Shown: positions 8,605-16,914 of the stretch, one piece after another
Numbering within the stretch: position 1 is the first letter of the stretch
Layout of the letters: each line of letters begins with the position of its first letter
Assembly: GCF_001870675.1 (NCBI RefSeq)
Contig: NZ_MEHT01000015.1
Location: forward strand, 1-64,000
DNA length: 64,000 bases
Reading direction: 5' to 3'
DNA from: Roseinatronobacter thiooxidans
Lineage (GTDB): Bacteria > Pseudomonadota > Alphaproteobacteria > Rhodobacterales > Rhodobacteraceae
Position numbers and translations under genes: made by a program
Notes under the pieces: model-generated
What the model saw: the letters and a program-made list of their open reading frames with translations, nothing else
The model's database searches: none
Told to the model about the DNA's origin: nothing

Positions 8605-8838
8605 TCAGGCGGATTCCTGAACAACTCGGGGCGGGCGGAGCCGGATCGGATCCAGATTATACAGCTTGAACCGGACCGTGTTCACCCCGACCGGGCCTGC
8701 AACCCGGCATGCTGGAATATCCCCGGTCATGACGGCACCGAGGATTTCGCCGGTTGGGCGGCCACCTGTGAACTTGCCGCATTGCATCCGCAGCTTAAGG
8801 CCAAAGCAGTCGGCCGTCGGGCGCATGGTGATTATCAT
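8605..8838 (-). CDS. Small hypothetical protein
   Basis: 77 residues (MIITMRPTADCFGLKLRM...). I do not recognise a family. It is mostly polar, with a Gly/Thr-rich middle and a basic Pro-rich tail (DPIRLRPPRVVQESA). Support for it being real is its position just before a strong hairpin and an AGGAG-like stretch (8842-8850 on the plus strand is gcaggagta, not ideal for the minus strand). It lies in the remnant-rich gap and may be a piece of a lost mobile element. Confidence 0.3.
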   Translation of the reverse strand: MIITMRPTADCFGLKLRMQCGKFTGGRPTGEILGAVMTGDIPACRVAGPVGVNTVRFKLYNLDPIRLRPPRVVQESA

Positions 8839-8875
8839 TCGCAGGAGTAGGCAGATCCATGCTTTCCGCAGCTAT

Positions 8876-9763
8876 TCAGACAATCAAATCCTTTATTTCG
8901 GTATTGCAGTACTCAAAGATATCACCAGCCTTTGTCAGCCATATCTGGTCGCTATGGGTGACGATGTGATTGAGCGCGCGGCGCAAGTGTCTGAGCCGGT
9001 AAGGTTGGCCGACAAGATAGGGATGAAGCGCGATGCCCATCACCAGCGGCTGTGACCGTGCTTGCTGCAGCATTTCATCAAAATTATCCACAATCATATC
9101 GGCAAATTGTGCGGCGCCATCCTTGCGGGCGACGATTGACGGAATGTCGTTCACCTCTTGCGGATAGGGGATTGAGAGCAGGCGACCTGCGCGCGTGCGC
9201 ATCCAGACTGGCTGGTCATCCATGCACCAGTTGAGACTGTAGCCATAGCCTGCCTCAACCAGCAGATCGGGGGTAACATTGCTTTCTGCAATCCATGGCG
9301 ACAACCATCCTTTGGGCGGTGTGCCTTCCTGCTCGGTGATTTTGGCGCTGGCTTCGGCAATCAGCTGCGCTTCATCATCAGCGGACAAAATGCTCTGGCG
9401 CTCCGAATTGCTGCGCCCATGCCCCAGCACCTCATCACCGCGCGCCCGAAACGCCGTCATCAACTCTGGGGCGTAGTCATACATCGCACTATTGGCGAGC
9501 ACGCTGACCGGCAGGTTCAGCGCATCGAACATCTCCATCATCCGCCAGGCGCCGACGCGGTTGCCATAATCGCGCCACGCGTAATTGAGCACATCGGGTT
9601 GCGGACCACCCGGCGCTATTTCAGCCCCCAACCCTTCACCAAAGGCAAAATGCTCAAGATTAAGGCCGATATAAACGGCCAATCGACTGCCGTTGGGCCA
9701 GTTATAATCCGGGCGGCGTGTGATTGGAACGTAATCGTAACGGTTATGACAGGGCAGTTTTCT
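8876..9763 (-). CDS. Polysaccharide-deacetylase-fold protein, allantoinase (PuuE)-like
   Basis: About 296 residues of the NodB-homology fold as in PuuE-type allantoinases. It has YIGLNLEHF where true deacetylases carry the metal-binding Asp pair, then NYAWRDYGNRVGAWRMMEMFDALNLPVS in sections, and EVLGHGRSNSERQ instead of the HSxxH metal motif. This suggests cyclic amide hydrolysis without the usual NodB metal site (family knowledge of PuuE). Translation starts at a GTG (9764-9766) that overlaps the preceding stop as GTGA; the coordinates here begin just inside that overlap. The neighbouring amidohydrolase and NTF2-fold genes point to stepwise opening of an N-heterocycle. The substrate is not known. 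Confidence 0.75.
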   Translation of the reverse strand, partial: RKLPCHNRYDYVPITRRPDYNWPNGSRLAVYIGLNLEHFAFGEGLGAEIAPGGPQPDVLNYAWRDYGNRVGAWRMMEMFDALNLPVSVLANSAMYDYAPELMTAFRARGDEVLGHGRSNSERQSILSADDEAQLIAEASAKITEQEGTPPKGWLSPWIAESNVTPDLLVEAGYGYSLNWCMDDQPVWMRTRAGRLLSIPYPQEVNDIPSIVARKDGAAQFADMIVDNFDEMLQQARSQPLVMGIALHPYLVGQPYRLRHLRRALNHIVTHSDQIWLTKAGDIFEYCNTEIKDLIV

Positions 9764-10188
9764 CACAGCGCTGCCTCTGCCAAACCGGCTTTTGAAAGAA
9801 GGATTTCTGCACTGTCATTCCAGACATCTGTGCGGACCAGTTTCCCGTCCCTGACGATGAATTTGTCCATATAGCGGTTGGTTTCAAAACCCGTGCCGTC
9901 ATGCCATTCGCCATACAGGTATCCGGTATTGTAAACATGCACATCGCCCGTTTCCGCATCAAGCGCGGCATCCGTGCGCAAGAAGCGTTTTTTAACCCAA
10001 GCATATCTCTTGGCGTTGAACGCTGCACTTTCCGCCGGGCCCTTGAACAGCCGACCGCCGGTAAAAACCAACTCAAAATCTGGGCTTAGGCAAGCAGAGG
10101 CACCGACAGGGTCGGGAATCATGGACAGTTCCAGATATGTTTCCACAAGTTGCTTTGCCTCGATCAGGGGATCTGTTTTCTGGTCCAT
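9763..10188 (-). CDS. NTF2/SnoaL-fold small protein
   Basis: 141 residues with the NTF2-like pattern: helical N-terminus LVETYLELSM, a DPVGASACLSPDFELVF segment, a conserved W/H pair in YGEWHDGTGFETNRYMDKF and a C-terminal strand VRDGKLVRTDVWND. Such folds act as small isomerases, dehydratases or hydrolases, or as ligand-binding partners. It starts with a good site (AAAGGA about 6 nt before the ATG at 10188) and overlaps the deacetylase-like gene by 4 bp, so the two are translationally coupled. Confidence 0.75.
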   Translation of the reverse strand: MDQKTDPLIEAKQLVETYLELSMIPDPVGASACLSPDFELVFTGGRLFKGPAESAAFNAKRYAWVKKRFLRTDAALDAETGDVHVYNTGYLYGEWHDGTGFETNRYMDKFIVRDGKLVRTDVWNDSAEILLSKAGLAEAAL

Positions 10189-10200
10189 TCTATGTCCTTT

Positions 10201-11676
10201 CTAGTGGATCGGGAGAGGATGCGCTGTGCAGCTCGCATGGCAAAAACTGCGCACAAGAAGCCCTGCTGCATCAGTGAATAGGCGAGTGTCGTGATTTGCG
10301 GCGTCCAGTCGATGGGCGGCGTCCTGCGCGGCGCACTGCAAAGCAGCCTCGTCAAGGGTCAGAACCTTATTCTCAGCAAAGACGACGCGACCCGCAATCA
10401 TGACTTCACGCAGGGCACCGCCGTTTTCACTGAACACGATCTGCGACAAGACATCGCGCAACGGAACATAGTGACAATAGGCGCGGTCCAGAAACAGCAG
10501 GTCTGCGGCCCAGCCACGCGCAATGCGCCCGACACGCTCGAACCCCAGAATTTTCGCGCTGCCTTCGGTTGCCATGTAGAACGCCTCGGGTGCAGTAACC
10601 CAGCTTTTTGTCGGCGGGGCGTTCGCTCGTGACAAGGTCGCGGTCAGACGCATCGCCTCGAACATGTTTTGTGTATCAGAGGTGTTGGCGGCATCCGTAC
10701 CGACGCCAAGACCAACGCCCGCATCGACCAGCGCCCTGACCGGTGCAATGCCAGAACCAAGTCGAAGGTTGCTAAGGGGGTTGTGGACAATTCCTGCACC
10801 CGCATTTGCCAGAAGCAGGGCTTCGGCAGGATCAAGCCAGACCCCATGTGCGCCACTGAACCGATGTGACAGAATACCTAGTGCGCCCAGATGCGCCGTC
10901 AATGTTGTACCGTAACGTTGCTGTGCTGCGACCTGTTGCATTCGGGTTTCCGCCAGATGGGTTTGCAAGGGCATGTCGCGCCGCTCTGAAAGGGCGGCAC
11001 ATGCGCTGAGGAATGCATCAGAGCAGTGCAAAGGGATCGCAGGGCCAATACCCGGCCGCACACGGTCGAAGGGCACAGGCCAGCTTGCGAAAGCATCTTC
11101 ACAAACAGCCAAAGTCTGGGACCATGGCGGCAAAGTGATCGCCCCAAGCACCTGCCGCATCTCGTCCGGCAAAGCAGCCAGCAATCCGGGCAACGCTTGG
11201 TAGATCGTGCGGTCCGCAATCATAGGCGCCACAACTGCGCGCATTCCTGCACCGTAATAGGCGTCTGCGACAGCGTGCAAGCCTGCCACCGATGGGCCTG
11301 GCAGTTCCACACTTAGATCAAAGCAGGAAGTGCAGCCTTTGCGGATCATCTCTGCCGCAGATAACTGCGCACTCAGGCGCAAATCCTCTGTCATGCGTGT
11401 GCCGTTCAAGGCAGGGGCACCAGCCAGAAATTGCTCTAGTGTCGCGTCTTGTGGAACACCACCCCGGCCCAACGCCCCGTGCGAATGCGTGTGACCATTG
11501 ACCAGGCCGGGAATTACAATTTTGCCCGATGCATCCATTACGGGCAGGTCATCTGGCCCGTCACCTTGAAATATATCGGCAATAGATCCATCCTGCACCA
11601 AAAGAGTGACCTGTTCGAAGTGGTCATTCTCGACTAGAACAAGACCACCGCGGATAAGCGTCTGGGCAGGGCACAT
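10201..11676 (-). CDS. Amidohydrolase of the cytosine-deaminase/ATZ-TRZ type
   Basis: 491-residue metal-dependent hydrolase. Visible metal-site motifs are VNGHTHSH (first two His), QTHLAE (third His) and GVGTDAANTSD (the catalytic Asp). SGAHGVWLDPAEA supplies the second-shell region before a barrel strand, and LSNLRLGSG is typical of the ATZ/TRZ and SAH-deaminase-like branch. Likely reaction: deamination or dechlorination of an N-heterocycle, or amide hydrolysis. It lies between the ABC-importer binding protein and the NTF2-fold gene, all on the minus strand, which makes a catabolic role likely. Exact substrate unknown. Confidence 0.85.
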   Translation of the reverse strand: MCPAQTLIRGGLVLVENDHFEQVTLLVQDGSIADIFQGDGPDDLPVMDASGKIVIPGLVNGHTHSHGALGRGGVPQDATLEQFLAGAPALNGTRMTEDLRLSAQLSAAEMIRKGCTSCFDLSVELPGPSVAGLHAVADAYYGAGMRAVVAPMIADRTIYQALPGLLAALPDEMRQVLGAITLPPWSQTLAVCEDAFASWPVPFDRVRPGIGPAIPLHCSDAFLSACAALSERRDMPLQTHLAETRMQQVAAQQRYGTTLTAHLGALGILSHRFSGAHGVWLDPAEALLLANAGAGIVHNPLSNLRLGSGIAPVRALVDAGVGLGVGTDAANTSDTQNMFEAMRLTATLSRANAPPTKSWVTAPEAFYMATEGSAKILGFERVGRIARGWAADLLFLDRAYCHYVPLRDVLSQIVFSENGGALREVMIAGRVVFAENKVLTLDEAALQCAAQDAAHRLDAANHDTRLFTDAAGLLVRSFCHASCTAHPLPIH

Positions 11677-11710
11677 TCTTGCAAACCGGCTTTTGTGTTT
11701 TTGAAAATTT

Positions 11711-11742
11711 GCGCGCCGAAAAGACCTTTGCTCTCGGCGCGC
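11711..11742 (-). terminator. Intra-operon hairpin after the binding-protein gene
   Basis: Nine-base perfect arms GCGCGCCGA (11711-11719) and TCGGCGCGC (11734-11742), followed on the minus strand by AAATTTTCAAAAAC. It stands between the solute-binding gene and the amidohydrolase, so it may be a partial terminator or an mRNA 3'-end stabiliser that keeps binding-protein mRNA high. Confidence 0.55.
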
Positions 11743-11751
11743 GGGGTCAGG

Positions 11752-12780
11752 TTAGTCGCTGATCTCGACGATGAAACTCCGCGCTTCGACCGGCGGCAAG
11801 AAGCTGCGGTCGAAGATTTCCGATGCTTCCGGCAGACGTTCCAGATCATAGCCCTGGGCAACGATCTCGATCGACCGCGCCAAGCGCTCATCGACCAGAT
11901 CCCCCATCCCGATTTCATCGGTTTCGGGTGCATTCATCAGGTTGGTCAATGCGAAATTCAAGCGGGCGCGCTCATTCTCACGATCCACCAGATTGTCGAA
12001 AGCCATGATCGCATCCATCGCCGCTTCCTGATTGGTCGCCACTTCCAGCGTGGCCCGGTTTACAGCGCGCACCAGACCAGCAACCGCTTCGGGTTTGTCC
12101 GCAATCAAGCCGCGCGAAACCATCAGGCCGTTGGAATACAGGTCCATCCCGTAATCTTCAAACTGAAACCAGTTGAAATCCTCGGCAGGGTTCTGGCGAT
12201 TGGCGATCAGATTGAACCAGCTTGTAATGGTGAACACGAATGCCCCGTCAATATCACCCCGGATCAACATGGGCTCTTGCAGGTTGGGGGCCATGCTCTC
12301 TTGAGAGATGGTCGAGATGTCGATGCCGTTCATCTCTGCGAAAACAGGGAACAGCCGTGTGGTTGGGGTGCCTTGTGCGCCACCAAGCGTTTTGCCTTCA
12401 AAATCGGCAGGGGTTTCGATCCCGGCGCTTTTTGGCGTCACGATGGCAAAGGGCGGACGGTTCCAGAGTTGGTAAACCATGACTGGCGCTTCGCCGGGCC
12501 GCTGGGCAGCGTTCTGGATGATCGCGTTGATATCGCCGAAGCCCGCATCATAGGCCCCGCCCATGATGCGCGTGACGGTTGCTGCCGATCCCTCGCCTTG
12601 GTCGATGGTGACGTTCAACCCTTCTTCGGCAAAGTAACCATTGCTGAGCGCCAGCAGGAAGGGCGCATCAGATCCTTGGGTTTTCCAACCCAGCGTGAAC
12701 CGAATATCCGTGGCCGTCGCCAGCGCTGGGACAAATGCTGTGACGACAGCTAGAGTTGCGGCTTTAAATATCGGTGTCAT
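11752..12780 (-). CDS. ABC transporter substrate-binding protein, NMT1/THI5-like
   Basis: 342 residues with a signal peptide ending near ALATA. The mature N-terminus IRFTLGWKTQGSDAPFLLAL and GYFAEEGLNVTIDQGEGS follow the THI5/NMT1 (SsuA/ThiY-like) pattern used for pyrimidines, riboflavin, sulfonates and similar small heterocycles. GGAYDAGFGDINAII and TLGGAQGTPTTRLFP are typical of the ligand cleft loops. It pairs with the permease and ATPase that follow upstream on the same strand (12833-14508). Confidence 0.9.
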   Translation of the reverse strand: MTPIFKAATLAVVTAFVPALATATDIRFTLGWKTQGSDAPFLLALSNGYFAEEGLNVTIDQGEGSAATVTRIMGGAYDAGFGDINAIIQNAAQRPGEAPVMVYQLWNRPPFAIVTPKSAGIETPADFEGKTLGGAQGTPTTRLFPVFAEMNGIDISTISQESMAPNLQEPMLIRGDIDGAFVFTITSWFNLIANRQNPAEDFNWFQFEDYGMDLYSNGLMVSRGLIADKPEAVAGLVRAVNRATLEVATNQEAAMDAIMAFDNLVDRENERARLNFALTNLMNAPETDEIGMGDLVDERLARSIEIVAQGYDLERLPEASEIFDRSFLPPVEARSFIVEISD

Positions 12781-12832
12781 GAGTCATTTCCTTATACGAG
12801 TGGAGGGATCGGTCTGCTGGGCGCTGCACCAA

Positions 12833-13606
12833 TCAGGTAACAGCGATATCTTTGCCGCGCGTGGCCCAGCCGGTTACGCGGGCTTCAAGAAACGAGAAAA
12901 AGGCGTAGAGCGCCACACCCATGATGGCGAGAATGAACAATCCGGCAAAGACCAGCGACACCTGAAAATTGGACGATGCAGTCATCATCACATTACCGAT
13001 GCCGCGATTGGACGCGACTGTTTCAGACAGGACAGCCCCGACGAAAGATAGCGTGATCGCCACCTTCAGAGACGCAAAGAAATAGGGCATCGTGCGCGGC
13101 AGCCCGACGTTCCAGAGCACCTCACGCTTCGATGCGCCAAGTGTCTTCAGCACATCCTCCAAATCCGGCTCCGTAGTGGCCAAACCGGTGGAAATATTCA
13201 CAACAATGGGAAAGACGCAGATGATCATCGCGGTCAAGATCGCCGGGGTCGTACCGGACCCGAACCACAGAACCAGAATAGGAACCACAGCCACCTTGGG
13301 TATAGACGAAAAGCCGACAAGCAGCGGGTAGGCGACGCCATAAGCCACGCGGGATGTGCCGATCAGAACACCAATGGAGACGCCAATGATAACACCAAGC
13401 GAAAACCCGGTCAGCGTTGCGTAAAGCGTCTGAAGGATATGGGGCCACAGCACAGGAAACCGTGTCCAGAGAGTCACCGCGATTTCAGAGGGGCGCGGCA
13501 GAATCAGATCCGACACGCCCAGCATGATGCACAGCACTTCCCATATCACAAAGAAACCGACGATCAGCGACAGGGACATGATCCGGATTTTTATGTTCTC
13601 ATTCAT
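12833..13606 (-). CDS. ABC transporter permease (SsuC/TauC/ThiX-like)
   Basis: 257 residues, about six membrane helices. The BPD inner-membrane signature is seen as EDVLKTLGASKREVLWNVGLPRTMPYFFASLKVAITLS in parts (EAA loop, residues about 165-202). It starts at the ATG at 13606 with GGAGAGAG upstream. It acts with the NMT1-like binding protein and the ATPase to import a small, probably heterocyclic, substrate. Confidence 0.92.
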   Translation of the reverse strand: MNENIKIRIMSLSLIVGFFVIWEVLCIMLGVSDLILPRPSEIAVTLWTRFPVLWPHILQTLYATLTGFSLGVIIGVSIGVLIGTSRVAYGVAYPLLVGFSSIPKVAVVPILVLWFGSGTTPAILTAMIICVFPIVVNISTGLATTEPDLEDVLKTLGASKREVLWNVGLPRTMPYFFASLKVAITLSFVGAVLSETVASNRGIGNVMMTASSNFQVSLVFAGLFILAIMGVALYAFFSFLEARVTGWATRGKDIAVT

Positions 13607-13638
13607 GCGCGTCTCTCTCCTTGAATAGGGTTCAGGAC

Positions 13639-14508
13639 CTATTTTCGAACCTGTGCGATCAATTCGCGCAAACCTTGCGTCATCTCGACGAATTCGGGGG
13701 TGTAGATCACGCCGATATCGCGCGGCTGCGGCATCGTAACCGCCTTGTCGGAGATGATCCGGCCGGGCCGCGCGCTCATCACGCAGATGCGACGGGCCAG
13801 AAAGCCTGCCTCGCGCAGGTCATGCGTCACCAGCAGAACAGTCGGCTTGCGGTCAAGATACAGTTCTTGCAGCGTTTGCCACAATTCCTCGCGGGTGAAC
13901 TGGTCCAATGCGCCGAAAGGCTCGTCCAGCAGCAGCAGATCAGGATCATGGATCAGCGCGCGGCACAGATTGGCGCGTTGCAACATGCCCCCGGACAATT
14001 GCCACGGGAAATGATTGGCAAAATCCTTCAGCCCGACCTGCGCCAGAAGCGCATGAACGCGGTCACGATACGCACCTTTTTTGTCGCGCTGGAAGCTGCG
14101 CTTGAACGGCTCCACTATCTTGAGCGGCAGCATGACATTCTTTTCAATCGTCAGCCATGGCAGCATGGTCGGGTTCTGAAACGCCATGCCGATGCGCATT
14201 TCCTTGGCAGCAGCATCGCGCCCGCCAAGCAGGATCTGCCCAGAAGATGGCTTTATCAGATTACTCACGAGCCGCAAAATAGTCGATTTCCCGCAGCCTG
14301 ACGGGCCAACTAGCGCCAGAAAATCACCTCGGTCCATGCGCAATGTCGTCGGCGTAAGCGCGGTTACAGCCTTCTCGCCCGATCCGAAGACCACCGAAGT
14401 CTCATGCAACTCAATCGCTGGACGCGGATGCACCGGTTGGGGATGGGTTGCAGATGCCATGTTGGGAACTGCCCTCGCTGTGTCTGTGATATGCAACATT
14501 GTGTTCAT
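13639..14508 (-). CDS. ABC transporter ATP-binding protein (SsuB/TauB-like)
   Basis: 289 residues with Walker A GPSGCGKST, Q-loop AFQNPTMLPWL, signature LSGGMLQRA, Walker B LLLLDEPFGALD and switch His in LLVTHDLREA. Substitution of Q by M in the signature (LSGGMxQR) is common in this subgroup. The ATG at 14508 is used; a second in-frame ATG about 17 codons on (MASATHPQ) is also possible. First gene of the importer/catabolic unit. Confidence 0.93.
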   Translation of the reverse strand: MNTMLHITDTARAVPNMASATHPQPVHPRPAIELHETSVVFGSGEKAVTALTPTTLRMDRGDFLALVGPSGCGKSTILRLVSNLIKPSSGQILLGGRDAAAKEMRIGMAFQNPTMLPWLTIEKNVMLPLKIVEPFKRSFQRDKKGAYRDRVHALLAQVGLKDFANHFPWQLSGGMLQRANLCRALIHDPDLLLLDEPFGALDQFTREELWQTLQELYLDRKPTVLLVTHDLREAGFLARRICVMSARPGRIISDKAVTMPQPRDIGVIYTPEFVEMTQGLRELIAQVRK

Positions 14509-14535
14509 ATCCCCAGCAAAACGGGGCGCGGCGCT

Positions 14536-14551
14536 TTGAGAAGCCTCTCAA
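14536..14551. promoter_or_regulatory. 16-bp palindrome, candidate TetR/RutR-type operator
   Basis: TTGAGA-agcc-TCTCAA, perfect 6-bp arms, lies 28 bp ahead of the ATPase start codon and behind the TetR-family gene. E. coli RutR binds TTGACCA-NN-TGGTCAA, also 16 bp with the same TTGA/TCAA ends. This fits repression of the importer/catabolic unit by the neighbouring RutR-like regulator, but is untested. Confidence 0.5.
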
Positions 14552-14698
14552 GTAAGAAGTTGACGAATTAATTTTGCTTTGCTCGCTTTTTATGCGCTAT
14601 GGCGTATCTGCGCAGGCAAAATTAGCGAACTTTGAACAAATCCGGTGACCAGGGCCGCGCTTGGGGACGCATGTTCCTGTTGGGTAAAGGATGATTCG

Positions 14699-15358
14699 TC
14701 AGCGCGTCAGTGGCACCGCGTCCAACGCGTTCATGACAAATGCAATCGCGTGACTTCGTCGTTCCGCCCGCCATTTCACGCTCAACAAATCGACACCGAA
14801 AATCGCGCTGAATGTATGGCCATTATTGAGATGATGCGCACTTAGCGCGACGATCGTGACATAAAGCTGCAAAGGATCGTAACTGCGGGCAAATGCGCCC
14901 TCGGCATAGCCCTGTTTTAGTATCTTCGTGATCGCGTCGATGAGAGGTTGCGAGCTGGCGCGCACTGCCTCGGTTTGAACAATATAACGGCCCTCCAGCA
15001 GGTTTTCGTTACGCGCAACTTTTACAAAAAGCGGGTTGCTGTCAAAGAAATCGAAGGTGAATCCCACCAGACGCTCCATTGCGGCGCGCGGTGGCAGACG
15101 TTCAAGTTCCAACTGTCGTTCTTGCGCGCGGATGTCTGTGAAAATGTGTTCCAACGCGGCAATATACAGTTTTTCCTTGCTGCCGAAGTAGTGATACAAC
15201 AGCCTCGCATTGCAGCCGACTGTCTTGGTGATCCTGTCGACACGCGCGCCATGAAACCCGTGATCCCCGAATTCTGTCAAAGCCGCGTCCATCAACTGCG
15301 CGCGTGTGCGCTCCGGATCGCGACTGCGCGGAGCGGTCTTGCCTATGGGATCGGTCAT
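14699..15358 (-). CDS. TetR/AcrR family regulator, RutR-like
   Basis: 219 residues. The N-terminal HTH reads LMDAALTEFGDHGFHGARVDRITKTVGCNARLLYHYF in parts, with the GSKEKLYIAALE continuation typical of the YcdC/RutR group. The C-terminal part (RLVGFTFDFFDSNPLFVKVARNENL) matches the RutR-type ligand domain. RutR-like proteins sense pyrimidines or other small heterocycles (family knowledge). It stands directly upstream of the NMT1-type importer in the same orientation, so it is its probable regulator. Confidence 0.85.
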   Translation of the reverse strand: MTDPIGKTAPRSRDPERTRAQLMDAALTEFGDHGFHGARVDRITKTVGCNARLLYHYFGSKEKLYIAALEHIFTDIRAQERQLELERLPPRAAMERLVGFTFDFFDSNPLFVKVARNENLLEGRYIVQTEAVRASSQPLIDAITKILKQGYAEGAFARSYDPLQLYVTIVALSAHHLNNGHTFSAIFGVDLLSVKWRAERRSHAIAFVMNALDAVPLTR

Positions 15359-15703
15359 GAAAAGCTATCCTGTCGTATTTATTGGATTCATGCTGCGCCA
15401 AATGTCTACCTGAACGCCCCAGAATTCACCACCGCAAGTAGTTTTTTCGATAAGCTGAAAAGTTCAGCGTAAGCGCCTTTTCAATCCGCGTTAAGGTAAG
15501 TGAACGTTTGATTGGTGGCGGGGTTCATTCTAAGCTTTTGTTATAAATATAGAATTTTCTGCCGATGTCGCATGGCATTTCAAAGTAGCTGAAACGGACA
15601 AGAATAGCATGAAACAGAGCCGCACGGGCGCGGAGCATGCGTGGCATGCGGCCGGGTGGGCCGTTCAACAACATACAGCGCGGATGGCGTAATGAGTGGC
15701 GCG
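15359..15703. other. Intergenic gap upstream of the TetR gene
   Basis: About 345 bp with an AT-rich centre (15540-15560). It should carry the TetR-gene promoter. I see no RNA gene or repeat. Confidence 0.3.
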
Positions 15704-16417
15704 CTAACGGCCCCGCATCCGCTGGCCACAGATGCCGGTCTGTCTCACGCTTATTGGCACAGAGAGGGTCAGCACTGCGCAGAGCTGAGCATCTGCGCAG
15801 TGCAATAGCTGCATATGTGCTGTCAAACGCGCAGCTTCACTGCGCGTTGATCGGCCCATGCGCCGGTTGCGGACAGCTTTCTTGCGGGGATTGACCCAAC
15901 GCCGCTTCTGATCCTCGCTTTTGCCACGGGTCCGGTCCGGCATCAGTTTCCAATATTCCACTAGGGCCTGCGACACGGTGATCGACGGCACCTCCACAGC
16001 CCCCAGCACCGCAGGGGCCGCAGCAAGGTTCGCCGATCCGTCACGGCGTTGCAAAACCTCAATGCGCGCCAGCAGCGCCTCCAGCGGCAGCTGTTCAATA
16101 TCGCGGATCGGCATGTAGCTCACGCCATGGCTGCCCGCGATCGCGCGCGCGGCCTCAAACCGCGCGGCCCCGTCGTCGGACCTGCCCGCCAGCTGGGCCT
16201 CCCAGCCCGAGACCAGACTTTCCCACACGCCCGGCGCCTTTTGGGCCGCAAGCTGGCGCGAGTCGGTCTGCAAGGATACCCACACCTCACGCCGCGGCTC
16301 GATTCCCGCAAATTTCGCCGGAACGCGCCGCCGCAAATGCCATGTCTTCCCACGCATCATCAGCTGCATATCGCCACCCCACACCATCGCATGTGTAGCA
16401 AGAAATCGAGCATTCAA
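15704..16417 (-). pseudogene. Truncated tyrosine integrase, N-terminal part only
   Basis: The first ~170 residues match the N-terminal (DUF6538/SAM-like) part of Rhodobacteraceae phage-type integrases: MMRGKTWHLRRRVPAKFAGI, REVWVSLQTDSRQLAAQKA and a core-binding segment ending SEDQKRRWVNPRKKAV. After this the sequence loses similarity, and the catalytic R-H-R-Y domain is absent; the last ~45 residues look like an out-of-frame tail. The start is probably the internal Met at 16387 (MVWGGD). It lies 85 bp from tRNA-Ser, as expected for an integrase at its attachment site. Confidence 0.65.
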
Positions 16418-16502
16418 GGGAATGCGATGTGCGGAGAAAGCTTAAAAGGAGCATCAACTTATTGAAAGTATTTTCTAAAATTCTTAAATTAACTCTGCGT
16501 TG

Positions 16503-16592
16503 TGGCGGATGGGGTGGGATTCGAACCCACGGTACGCTTTCACGTACGCTGGTTTTCAAGACCAGAGCCTTAAACCACTCGGCCACCCATCC
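16503..16592 (-). tRNA. tRNA-Ser(UGA)
   Basis: Minus-strand cloverleaf: acceptor arm GGATGGG/CCCATCC, D-arm GGCCGAGTGGTTTAAGGC, anticodon loop CTTGAAA giving UGA, a long variable arm (CGTACGTGAAAGCGTACG), T-loop GGTTCGAATCC and discriminator G. The CCA end is encoded (tgg at 16503-16505 on the plus strand). The large variable arm and leader GGCCGAGTGG are diagnostic of class II tRNA-Ser. Confidence 0.97.
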
Positions 16593-16914
16593 AGCACGCG
16601 CTCCCATTAGCCGCTCGCTCTGGGGGAATCAAGCAAGACTGTTGGTCACATGCGCCTTTTCGCAGCATTGCATGGCAGCGGGGCACCGCCTGCCTTGGCC
16701 CAGCGCAAGAGGGGGCAAGCCCCTTGGTGCTGGGCTGGAAGCTCATCGTTCGGAAACAGCAGGCCCATTGCAAAGGGGAAAGGCGCAACGGCGCGTCGAA
16801 ATCTTAGTTTTGCCCCGAGATTGAACCCGTTATGCCCTATTTTGGAAATAGCTTCTCAGCTGGTCGGTATACCCTAGCTTAGCTCGAACCATTCTCACAA
16901 CAATCAAAGGCAGT
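16593..16914. other. Intergenic gap between tRNA-Ser and pilin-like gene
   Basis: About 320 bp. It contains the tRNA promoter (reading leftward) and the promoter of the pilin-like gene. A short inverted stretch gggggcaagcccc near 16711-16723 could form a hairpin. Nothing else recognised. Confidence 0.3.

Noticed and set aside
16287-16607. Minus-strand ORF containing WVAEWFKALVLKTS
   Set aside because: This is the conceptual translation of the tRNA-Ser gene and its flank.
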